This document shows positions 24,396-31,635 of a stretch of DNA of 35,819 nt, piece by piece (position 1 is the first letter of the stretch; every line of letters begins with the position of its first letter). Source of the DNA: an uncultured Desulfosporosinus sp. (lineage in GTDB: Bacteria > Bacillota > Desulfitobacteriia > Desulfitobacteriales > Desulfitobacteriaceae); the NCBI GenBank assembly GCA_927405585.1, contig CAKMJS010000131.1, forward strand, positions 1-35,819. Reading direction: 5' to 3'. The position numbers and the translations under genes are program-made. The notes under the pieces are model-generated. The model did no database searches. It was not told the origin of the DNA and saw only the letters and a list, made by a program, of their open reading frames with translations.

Positions 24396-24431
24396 AAAAA
24401 CCGGGAATAAATTGAATCACTCCCGGTTTTT
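24396..24431 (-). terminator. Terminator/attenuator between dctP and dctQ
   Basis: AAAAACCGGGA and TCCCGGTTTTT form a perfect 11-bp stem with a 14-base loop; on the minus strand the stem ends in TTTTT. Lying inside the operon, it likely makes most transcripts end after dctP, giving more binding protein than permease. Confidence 0.8.
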
Positions 24432-24480
24432 ACAATGCTGAGAATTTAATCCTTAAGCGTCTTGACGACGACTAAGCTCT

Positions 24481-25527
24481 CTATTTTTTAGGGGTCTCGC
24501 GACCTAGAAGCTTCATTGTTTTGTCAAGTAGTTCTGTTCCACCAATCTTGTCATAATAATCAGGCCAAATTGCCATAGCATTCTTCATCCAGACGTCCTC
24601 ATCTATAGGGGTACCAGTGAAGATCATCCCTTTAGCCTTCATGTTAGCCATAGCTTCCTTTTCAACACCTTGGATATGATCTCTCTCGAGAATAGATGTC
24701 TCTTTTCCTGCTTTAAGAATGGCATCACGGACATCAGCAGGCAACTCCTGCAGCCACTTTTCATTGACAACAACTGCACCTATCCAAATTTTATAATGAA
24801 TATCAGTAATATATTTCTGTACTTCATAGAATTTAGAAGAATTAAATACCGTATATGGGTTTTCTTGCCCGTCTACAACTCCTTGTTGAAGAGCGTTAAA
24901 CGTTTCATCCCAAGAAATCGGAGTTGCTTCTGCTCCCCAAGACTTAAACGCACCTAACATCAAGGGATTTTGCGGTACACGGATCTTTAATCCTTTCAGG
25001 TCTGACATTTGTTTTACTTCTCTCTTCGAGTTTGAAAGTACACGGAATCCCTGTTCGAACCAAATTATTGGGCGATTACCAGATTCTTTAATCATTTTGG
25101 TAGCCGAATCATCCCAAAGTGCGTCTGTAACTTTATAAACCTCATCTCTGCTTTTGAATATATATGGCAGATCAAACACACCCATAGAAGGTGAATAAAC
25201 AGTAGCATTATTGATAGCTAAAGAACTAGCTTGGACAACATTATTCTGGACATCTTGAAAGCCTCTTTGTTCGCTTCCCAATTGTCCCGAGTGAAAGATT
25301 GTGACCTCTACTTTACCGTTTGAATATTTTTCAACAAGCTCTTTGAATTTCAGAGCAGTCCAGTGATGTGGATCTGATTCAGGCAGCCCGTGAGTATATT
25401 TGATAACAGTTTTTTTCTCAACTTTTTGATCTCCCACGTTTGTAGCAGGTTTATTTCCACAACCTGTTACAACTAGAGATAGAGCCAAAAGCAAAGCTAC
25501 GCTAGTTGAAATAATTCTATTTCTCAT
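24481..25527 (-). CDS. dctP: TRAP transporter substrate-binding lipoprotein (DctP)
   Basis: 348 residues. The signal peptide ends at the lipobox VTGC (Cys23). The mature part has HGLPESDPHHWTALKFKELVEKYSNGKVEV and FHSGQLGSEQRGFQDVQNN, then LKGLKIRVPQNPLMLGAFKSWGAEATPISWDETFNALQQGVVDGQENP. The Arg in LKIRVPQ is the family residue that binds the ligand carboxylate, so an organic acid is the likely ligand. It follows the beta-hydroxyacid dehydrogenase by about 120 bases in the same operon, which suggests that the imported acid or its product feeds that enzyme. Confidence 0.93.
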   Translation of the reverse strand: MRNRIISTSVALLLALSLVVTGCGNKPATNVGDQKVEKKTVIKYTHGLPESDPHHWTALKFKELVEKYSNGKVEVTIFHSGQLGSEQRGFQDVQNNVVQASSLAINNATVYSPSMGVFDLPYIFKSRDEVYKVTDALWDDSATKMIKESGNRPIIWFEQGFRVLSNSKREVKQMSDLKGLKIRVPQNPLMLGAFKSWGAEATPISWDETFNALQQGVVDGQENPYTVFNSSKFYEVQKYITDIHYKIWIGAVVVNEKWLQELPADVRDAILKAGKETSILERDHIQGVEKEAMANMKAKGMIFTGTPIDEDVWMKNAMAIWPDYYDKIGGTELLDKTMKLLGRETPKK

Positions 25528-25649
25528 AATATTTTCCCCCTATTTTTTCTATAAAATAATTAGTTTTAAAGATAGTTTCACCTAGTAAACTTTATAACTA
25601 TTTTTGTAAGGAGGGTAAAAAGTATTCAAACTATTGTGCAAACTCCAAT

Positions 25650-26507
25650 TTAAATAACTTTATATACTGCGTTGCAATCCTCCATTCCATAGCCTGCTTC
25701 AATAGCATCGGCATAAGCTTTCTTAGCCATTTTGCAGAACTTAGCGTCATAATCAAAAGCATCTGCCATTTCTATACCCAGTCTGACATCTTTATGGGCG
25801 AGCTTGACTCCAAACCTGTTGGCAAAATCATTATTAACGATCCAAGGACCTCGTACTGCAAGCTGAAACGAGTTAGCACCTGTATCTGCAAGCAGAGTTA
25901 CTAACAAATTAGGATCAATCTTAGCTTTTTCACCGATGCGCATTCCCTCTGCCAGAACTGCCATGTTTGTCATACCGATTAAGTTGCTAATCAGTTTAAA
26001 TGCATAGGCTTGTTCCACTTCTCCCAAATAATAAATTGGGTTTCCAACGATTTTTAGTGTCTCCATCATCCTTTCATACACTTCTTTTTTACCTCCAGCA
26101 AAAATTGGCTCTTCTGCCTTCTCTGCTGCAGCAGGACCTTTGCCCAAGGGACAAGCTAAGAAATCAACTCCTTTGCTGGTTGCATAGTCAGCAATTTTGC
26201 GGGCAGTCTGGGGGTCGATGGTACTCACATCAATATAAACTGATCCTGGTTTCATTTTATTTAACAGGCCTGCTTCACCTAACATCGTTTCTTCAAGATG
26301 CGTGGGCAAGGGCAAGCTGGTAAATACTACATCACAAGTGGCCATTTCTGCTGCGCTCTTGGCAGCTTTGCCGGTCGTGCCTACTGCTAAAGTTTTTTCA
26401 ATAGCTTCAGCGCTCAAATCAAAAACCAAAACATCTTTCCCTGCTCTAATCAGATTACGTGCTAAACCACCACCCATGAGACCTAGTCCAATATAACCAT
26501 ATTTCAT
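25650..26507 (-). CDS. Beta-hydroxyacid dehydrogenase (3-hydroxyisobutyrate dehydrogenase family), copy 2
   Basis: 285 residues, a close paralogue of the protein at 11982-12839. It has the same Rossmann motif GLGLMGGGLARNLI, Asp30, Lys171/Asn175 (KLISN) and the same unusual ACPLGKG in place of DAPVSGG. Differences are scattered and mostly conservative, so both copies appear to be under selection. The start is the ATG at 26507, nine bases after GAGGGG; an upstream in-frame start at 26540 has no such site. It lies between AOR 2 and dctP and is probably co-transcribed from the sigma-54 promoter upstream of the ferredoxin gene. The likely reaction is reversible reduction of a semialdehyde to a hydroxyacid. 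Confidence 0.88.
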   Translation of the reverse strand: MKYGYIGLGLMGGGLARNLIRAGKDVLVFDLSAEAIEKTLAVGTTGKAAKSAAEMATCDVVFTSLPLPTHLEETMLGEAGLLNKMKPGSVYIDVSTIDPQTARKIADYATSKGVDFLACPLGKGPAAAEKAEEPIFAGGKKEVYERMMETLKIVGNPIYYLGEVEQAYAFKLISNLIGMTNMAVLAEGMRIGEKAKIDPNLLVTLLADTGANSFQLAVRGPWIVNNDFANRFGVKLAHKDVRLGIEMADAFDYDAKFCKMAKKAYADAIEAGYGMEDCNAVYKVI

Positions 26508-26615
26508 TATTTGGTACCCCTCTTCATTATGTTTTATCAATTAGCTACTATTGCTACATTACTGTTATTTGTAAGTGAACAATGTGGTGAGGACCTTATC
26601 TGAGATTGATGGAGT

Positions 26616-28421
26616 TTATGCAAAATAGGGTATCTTACTTTTGGAGGGCTTTCCATCCTTATCATAACCCATAACCTGATAGTATTCATCCAGCATTGGG
26701 TTAAGATTAACTTTTTGCCCGGCCGAAGCTCCGCTGGTCATCGTTTCCTCTGTAAACCTCGTAGGCAGGTTATCGTCTTTCCTCGTAAACCCCTCACGGT
26801 CATTGAATAGTCTTTCTAAGGTTAAAATGTTCTCACCAATTTGCATACCCTCTTCATCTGAGAGAGCCACACCCGTAACTGCCTCGAAAAGTCTCATCTG
26901 TTGGTTAAGGCTCAAGGCAAATCGCATGGAAGCACATACAGCCATAGAGTCAACAATTGCCATGTATTTTTGTGTCTCAGCAACTAAAGCCCCCTTGCCT
27001 TCCTCACTAAATCGGTTATTGTTACCAATTTCTACTCCCATGGTGGGAGATGTCATATGATGAGCACCTTTAGACGAAACTGCGTAGGTAAGACCCATAC
27101 CTTTAGCACCACGGGGATCATAGGTCGCAAATTCCAACCCCTTAACTTGGGGAGCGTAAGCCAAGGCATCATATTTTTCCCCGACTGTTTTAGTACCGTT
27201 AGCAAGGATGTCTCCAAAGCCGCGACGGAAAGCAATGTTTTCCAATGTCTGGACAAGCGCTTCGCCGTTGCCAAATTTCAGGTCTAAACCGTCCGTTGTT
27301 ACCTTATCGATGATTCCTTTTTCATAAAGTTCCATCCCCAACGCCACAACCGCGCCTGCCGATATCGTATCCATACCGTATTTGTCGCAAATCTCTGTGG
27401 CTTTAAGAATATAATTCCAGGAATCAATGCCACAATTTGGACCAAGTAAACCAGTAGTTTCAAATTCCGGTCCTTCAACAGCTGCACTAAAGTAAGGATT
27501 CTTCTTGTTACGAGCATTTTTACCACAGGCGATTGAACAACCATAACATGAAACATCACTAAATACTGTCTCGTTTTTGTAACTGGCAGTATTAATTTTA
27601 TCGACTCCATCAAAGGAGCCTTCCTGGAAGTTTCTTGTAGACCAGAACCCTAAGGCATTGATACCATCGATCATTTCATTAGTACCAAATGCTTTTCGAG
27701 CATTGGCTTTAGGATGTTTAGCTAGAATTTCATTGACGTTTCTTGTTAGTTCCTCTAATTTTTCGCCATCATGAACTTCTATACAGCCATGCCCGCGCAC
27801 AGCTATACCTTTAAGGTTTTTTGAACCCATTACTGCTCCGCCGCCGCCTCGACCGAACTCCCTAAAATGATCAGCCTGAATGCAAGCAAAAGTGACTTGA
27901 TTTTCACCGGCTGGACCAATTACCATAACTTTAGATAATGGTTCTTTAATTTCAGCCCGTATGGCATCTTCAGATTGATGAGTTTCTTGACCCCAATAAG
28001 CTAAAGCATCTTTAATTTCAACTTTGTCATCATTGATCCATAGGTATACTGGTTTAGGTGATTTTCCTTCGATGATAATTCCGTCATAGCCTGCAAACTT
28101 CAGCTCTGGAGCTATATGCCCTCCAGCTAGAGACCAACAGATGGAATTGGTTGCCGGGGATTTAAAAGATACGCTCATCTTGTTGGCACCCGGAGCCATG
28201 GTTCCTTCTAACGGGCCAACCGTAAATACCAGCTTATTATCAGGACCCAATGGATCAATGCCTGGCGCTAATTCTTTATAGAGAATTGCAGCTCCTACTC
28301 CTCGTCCACCTAGGAAATAACGGAATAAGTAGGGGTCAGAATCCTCAACAACAATGCTGCCTGTTGTTAAATTTACCCGCAGGATTTTGCCTGCCAGTCC
28401 TTTTAACTGCTGCTTATTCAT
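26616..28421 (-). CDS. Tungsten-dependent aldehyde ferredoxin oxidoreductase family protein (module 2)
   Basis: 601 residues. Cluster cysteines are Cys292, Cys295, Cys299 (CYGCSIAC) and Cys496 (DSMAVC). Pterin/tungsten motifs are GRGGGGAVMGSKNLKGIAVRG and YDPRGAKGMGLTYAV, with EGPEFET and GAHHM as in AOR enzymes of known structure. It is clearly related to the module 1 enzyme but diverged much more than the paired hydroxyacid dehydrogenases, so the two may differ in substrate. Its ATG overlaps the ferredoxin stop by four bases (ATGA), with GGAGGGG upstream, so partner and enzyme are translationally coupled. It is cytoplasmic. The aldehyde or acid substrate is unknown. Confidence 0.92.
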   Translation of the reverse strand: MNKQQLKGLAGKILRVNLTTGSIVVEDSDPYLFRYFLGGRGVGAAILYKELAPGIDPLGPDNKLVFTVGPLEGTMAPGANKMSVSFKSPATNSICWSLAGGHIAPELKFAGYDGIIIEGKSPKPVYLWINDDKVEIKDALAYWGQETHQSEDAIRAEIKEPLSKVMVIGPAGENQVTFACIQADHFREFGRGGGGAVMGSKNLKGIAVRGHGCIEVHDGEKLEELTRNVNEILAKHPKANARKAFGTNEMIDGINALGFWSTRNFQEGSFDGVDKINTASYKNETVFSDVSCYGCSIACGKNARNKKNPYFSAAVEGPEFETTGLLGPNCGIDSWNYILKATEICDKYGMDTISAGAVVALGMELYEKGIIDKVTTDGLDLKFGNGEALVQTLENIAFRRGFGDILANGTKTVGEKYDALAYAPQVKGLEFATYDPRGAKGMGLTYAVSSKGAHHMTSPTMGVEIGNNNRFSEEGKGALVAETQKYMAIVDSMAVCASMRFALSLNQQMRLFEAVTGVALSDEEGMQIGENILTLERLFNDREGFTRKDDNLPTRFTEETMTSGASAGQKVNLNPMLDEYYQVMGYDKDGKPSKSKIPYFA

Positions 28422-28888
28422 GATTTGACCCCTCCAATTGTTCCGACAATTCTTTCCCGGTATTTATCTTCTGCTGCATTGGTGTCCTGATACTCAATGG
28501 CCTGCATAGGACAGTTGACCACACATTTCGGGTCCCCGTTACAAAGATCACAAATAACTACTTTTTTAGTTGTCTGAACATAATGAATCCCGCCATAAGG
28601 ACAGTTTTGTACGCATATGCGACACCCAACACAAAGCTCTTGATCGACCAAGACTGCTCCCGTAGTAGCACTTTTGTTCAACGCTTTGGTAGGACATACC
28701 TTAATGCAAATGGGGTCTGCACATTGTTGACAAACGAGTGGAGTATTCGTAAAGGCTTTGTGGTCTTTGACCACTCTGATTCTAGTATTATCTTCACTAA
28801 TGTTTTTGCCGTGATTGAAGGCACAGAATTGTTCGCAAATTCTACAACCACAACATTTTTCGGTATCTACAGTAAGCGTCTTTTCCAT
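28418..28888 (-). CDS. Four-cluster ferredoxin-like electron-transfer subunit of AOR 2
   Basis: 156 residues, with four Cys groups: CCGCRICEQFC, CQQCADPICIKVC, CVGCRICVQNC and CDLCNGDPKCVVNC, enough for four [4Fe-4S] clusters. It is homologous to the protein at 10845-11297. It is the first gene of the module 2 operon, with GGGAGG before its ATG and a sigma-54 promoter about 100 bases upstream. It would carry electrons between AOR 2 and a soluble ferredoxin or another acceptor. Confidence 0.9.
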   Translation of the reverse strand: MEKTLTVDTEKCCGCRICEQFCAFNHGKNISEDNTRIRVVKDHKAFTNTPLVCQQCADPICIKVCPTKALNKSATTGAVLVDQELCVGCRICVQNCPYGGIHYVQTTKKVVICDLCNGDPKCVVNCPMQAIEYQDTNAAEDKYRERIVGTIGGVKS

Positions 28889-28987
28889 AGGAGCCTCCCT
28901 TTATAAATTAAAAAATTGCAGAAATTCCGAACCTATTCTCTAACCTCCTTTTTGTTGTCATTTCTGGTTTCCCTAATAGTTCTTATA

Positions 28988-29003
28988 TGCAAAGGGTATG
29001 CCA
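28988..29003 (-). promoter_or_regulatory. Sigma-54 (-24/-12) promoter of the ferredoxin-AOR-TRAP operon
   Basis: The minus strand reads TGGCATACCCTTTGCA, matching the TGGCAC-N5-TTGCA consensus with GG and GC correctly spaced. It lies 100 bases before the ferredoxin start codon. A sigma-54 activator gene is the next gene upstream. Confidence 0.82.
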
Positions 29004-29096
29004 AGTTAAAAAGGCTCCATTTTCAACTGTTTTTACATTTGGCAGCTCTCTTACCATTGCATATATGCATCACGGAAAGTATTAAGCCTAATAAAC

Positions 29097-29138
29097 AAGC
29101 AACAACAGCATTGCAGTAATGCAATGCTGTTGTTGCTT
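29097..29138 (-). promoter_or_regulatory. 19-bp perfect inverted repeat: activator site and/or terminator of the regulator gene
   Basis: AAGCAACAACAGCATTGCA and its exact complement flank a 4-base spacer. Its centre is about 115 bases upstream of the -24 element, where enhancer sites for sigma-54 activators lie. It is also about 150 bases after the stop of the activator gene, and on the minus strand is followed by TTGTTTATT, so it could be that gene's terminator. The two roles are not exclusive. A smaller palindrome, TGCATATATGCA, lies at 29058-29069 in the same 396-base gap. Confidence 0.6.
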
Positions 29139-29285
29139 TGCAATATATTGTATTTGTATGTACAAGCAAAGGAATTATTAAAGTAGATATAGTTAAACTT
29201 TCAGAATAAACTTCAGGAATTCTAATCTAAAATGTAAATTTTTTTTGGAATAACTGCTATTTACTATGCCTTTTTGCCTCATGTC

Positions 29286-30680
29286 TCAAATGATTTGATA
29301 CTTTTTTAACTTTCGAAAAATGGTTGATCGGTCGACGTTGAAAAAATTTGCTACGGAAGTAATATTGCCACCGTGGGATTCATAAATGTTTTTCAGCAAA
29401 TTTTTCTCGAATTCATCCAGATATTCGCTTAACGGTTTCTGTTCACTGATCTCGGGGTTATAAGTCGTTTCCTTATCCAAAAGATACAATGGTAAATCTT
29501 CGATATCTAAAATATTTTTTTCCTGGGTTACAATCAATCCTAGAATTAGGTTTTGTATTTCCCGTACGTTTCCCGGCCATTTATAGAACTGCAATAATTT
29601 CATGACATCTCTGGATAAGTTAATTTTTCTAGAATATTTAGTATTATACTTATCTAGAAAAAACTTAACTAAGGGGATTATATCTTCTTTTCTTTCTCGC
29701 AAAGGAGGTATTTCTAGTACCGCTACCTGCAGTCTGTAAAATAAATCTTTTCGGAAAGTGCCTTCTTTAATTAACTGTTCCAAATTCTGGTTTGTGGCAG
29801 CAATAATACGCACGTCAACTTTTTTAATCTTTGTGGATCCAATTCTCATCACTTTTTGGTCCTGAAGAACCCCTAGAAGTTTCGCCTGCATTGAAAAGGG
29901 CAATTCTCCAATTTCGTCAAGGAAAATCGTACCTTTATTCGCCAGTTCGAAATACCCAGGTTTGCCTTTTGCACTCGCTCCGGAAAAAGCTCCTGGTTCA
30001 TAACCAAAAAATTCAGATTCGATCAGATTGTCCGGTATACATGCGCAGTTTACCTTGAAAAAAGCTTCTTCTCTACGAGTACTTTTTTTATGGATCTTAG
30101 AGGCAAAGACATCCTTGCCGACACCGGTTTCACCTAAAAGCAATACATTGGCATCAGTTTGGGCAATACGTCTCACCAAATCCATTAGTTTAATCATTGT
30201 AGGACTTTCGATAACGATATCTTCGTGGTTTAAGATCTTTGACCTCAGAAACTTTGCTTCTTCATAATATTTCTGAATTAAATCCTTTTGCGCGGATATC
30301 TCTTCCTTTAATTGGGCTAGAACTGTGACATCTCTGACAAACGTCACAACATATTGAACTTTACCATTTCTATAAAAAACAGGATGCCCGCTAATGACAA
30401 CTTGTCTATGTTCTTTGTTATTCTGGACCGCAGTTTGAGATTTTCCCGTCTTTACTATTAGTGGATTTAGCGGAGTTTTAAAGACTCCCTCGATTTCTAA
30501 ATCGGTAACGCGCCTACCCAGTAAATCCTCTTTCTTTAGACCTGTTAGCTTTTCATACGCTGTATTTACAATTAGGGTAACACCGTCGGCATCGGTAATG
30601 TAGATTCCATCGTAAAATACATCTAAAATCTCATTCATGAAATTATCGATTTTAAAAGATGGCACGTCCTTCAAGCTCAT
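29286..30680 (-). CDS. Sigma-54-dependent activator with PAS sensor domain
   Basis: 464 residues in three parts. A PAS domain (about 15-125; ILDVFYDGIYITDADGVTLIVN) is followed by a short coiled linker. The AAA+ domain (about 155-385) has Walker A GETGVGKD (183-190), the sigma-54 contact loop GAFSGA (230-235; usual form GAFTGA), Walker B GTIFLDEIGELP and the R-finger region FRKDLFYRLQ. A Fis-type helix-turn-helix closes the protein (NITSVANFFNVDRSTIFRKLKKYQI). AAAGGAG precedes the ATG. The gene follows the MoaD-like gene by 24 bases and lies just upstream of a sigma-54 promoter, so it most likely activates the ferredoxin-AOR-TRAP operon. The PAS ligand is unknown. Confidence 0.93.
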   Translation of the reverse strand: MSLKDVPSFKIDNFMNEILDVFYDGIYITDADGVTLIVNTAYEKLTGLKKEDLLGRRVTDLEIEGVFKTPLNPLIVKTGKSQTAVQNNKEHRQVVISGHPVFYRNGKVQYVVTFVRDVTVLAQLKEEISAQKDLIQKYYEEAKFLRSKILNHEDIVIESPTMIKLMDLVRRIAQTDANVLLLGETGVGKDVFASKIHKKSTRREEAFFKVNCACIPDNLIESEFFGYEPGAFSGASAKGKPGYFELANKGTIFLDEIGELPFSMQAKLLGVLQDQKVMRIGSTKIKKVDVRIIAATNQNLEQLIKEGTFRKDLFYRLQVAVLEIPPLRERKEDIIPLVKFFLDKYNTKYSRKINLSRDVMKLLQFYKWPGNVREIQNLILGLIVTQEKNILDIEDLPLYLLDKETTYNPEISEQKPLSEYLDEFEKNLLKNIYESHGGNITSVANFFNVDRSTIFRKLKKYQII

Positions 30681-30704
30681 AGTGTTACTCCTTTATCTCG
30701 CTAA

Positions 30705-31001
30705 TTATCCCCCACTGATGGCTGTCATAAATGAAATTATACTTCCGGATTCAATGATCGTTGCTAAACCCTGCGTTGGGTTTAGACCGTTTACTAGAAT
30801 ATAGACACCGTCTTTAATTTTTCCATCTTCAATGCATTCCTTGTACAGACCAGTAGCATATGAACTATCTAAGTTGAGAACTACTTTATCAAGATTTGCA
30901 GGTTTATCAATTTCGAATTTTATTTGACCAGTTTTAGAAAAAGAAGAGAATAGTCCAAACGTATTTATTGTGATTAATAGCTTATTTTCTTGTGTACTCA
31001 T
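30705..31001 (-). CDS. MoaD/ThiS-like ubiquitin-fold protein with C-terminal Gly-Gly
   Basis: 98 residues ending ...SIISFMTAISGG, the processed-type C-terminus of sulfur carrier proteins such as MoaD, which are adenylated and thiocarboxylated on the last glycine. VNGLNPTQGLATIIESGSIISFM corresponds to the last strands of the beta-grasp fold, where MoaD proteins have vNG...l.dGDeV...P. The N-terminal half (LLITINTFGLFSSFSKTG) is compatible but diverged. Its C-terminus needs no trimming, unlike the ThiS-like protein at 8459. It is co-transcribed with the sigma-54 activator, and tungsten-AOR operons often carry such a gene, so a role in making the tungstopterin of AOR 2 is plausible. GGAG lies ten bases before the ATG. 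Confidence 0.72.
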   Translation of the reverse strand: MSTQENKLLITINTFGLFSSFSKTGQIKFEIDKPANLDKVVLNLDSSYATGLYKECIEDGKIKDGVYILVNGLNPTQGLATIIESGSIISFMTAISGG

Positions 31002-31033
31002 ACTTCATGATCTCCGTTTCTTCTCTTATTGCC

Positions 31034-31062
31034 AGAATATTTGTTATATAGAAACAAGTCAA
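31034..31062 (-). promoter_or_regulatory. Sigma-A-type promoter of the MoaD-like gene and sigma-54 activator
   Basis: The minus strand has TTGACT, 17 bases, then TATTCT, about 33 bases before the start codon at 31001. A terminator lies just upstream, so the pair is transcribed independently of the Tct operon. Confidence 0.65.
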
Positions 31063-31090
31063 GTTAAATTTGCTTATGTATGGGAGATTG

Positions 31091-31128
31091 AAAAAAGGAA
31101 GGAGGTGCAGAATATCCATCCTGCACCT
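31091..31128 (-). terminator. Terminator after the second Tct transporter operon
   Basis: On the minus strand AGGTGCAG and CTGCACCT form an 8-bp stem with a 10-base loop, followed by CCTTCCTTTTTT. It lies about 50 bases past the tctB stop. Confidence 0.75.
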
Positions 31129-31179
31129 GCACTAAACCCAAGCCTTTACACCTAAAGAAGTAACTATTTGACTATTAGT

Positions 31180-31635
31180 TTAAAAAAACAAACCAGCAGG
31201 CGTAGGCACTAGTAACAATACTGTAAAGATTAAATATAAAACACCAGAAATTGCTGTACTAAAAATCAACGAGAGCATCAAAGCAGAAAGAGTTAACCCT
31301 TTTTCATTCAGATACCAGGAACCCAATAATAAATAGACAAAGGTGGAGACGTAAAACCCGATGTAGATTACGCCTGCTACATAGACAAATGTAGCTAAGA
31401 CAATTACCATTGCCCTGACCCAGTTGATATCTGCTTCCCCTTCCTCTCCCTTTTCTGCACCCTTTGATATAAATCCACGTATAAGCATATAAATTCCGGT
31501 AACGATGAGAAAAATCTCAAGGACTAAAGGCATAGCATTAACGCGATCACTAAGCTTGAACCCTTGCACCATGAAGGCAACGGCTACTAAAATACTGACC
31601 AATCCAGCAAGTATATCAGATTTACGCTTTGTCAT
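31180..31635 (-). CDS. Tripartite tricarboxylate transporter small membrane subunit (TctB family), transporter 2
   Basis: 151 residues with four hydrophobic segments: residues about 8-26, 35-53, 75-100 and 115-145, with an acidic-basic loop (KGAEKGEEGEAD) between the second and third. Topology, length and overlap of fourteen bases with tctA identify it as TctB. Its ribosome site GGAGG lies inside the tctA 3' end, so translation is coupled. Confidence 0.86.
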   Translation of the reverse strand: MTKRKSDILAGLVSILVAVAFMVQGFKLSDRVNAMPLVLEIFLIVTGIYMLIRGFISKGAEKGEEGEADINWVRAMVIVLATFVYVAGVIYIGFYVSTFVYLLLGSWYLNEKGLTLSALMLSLIFSTAISGVLYLIFTVLLLVPTPAGLFF

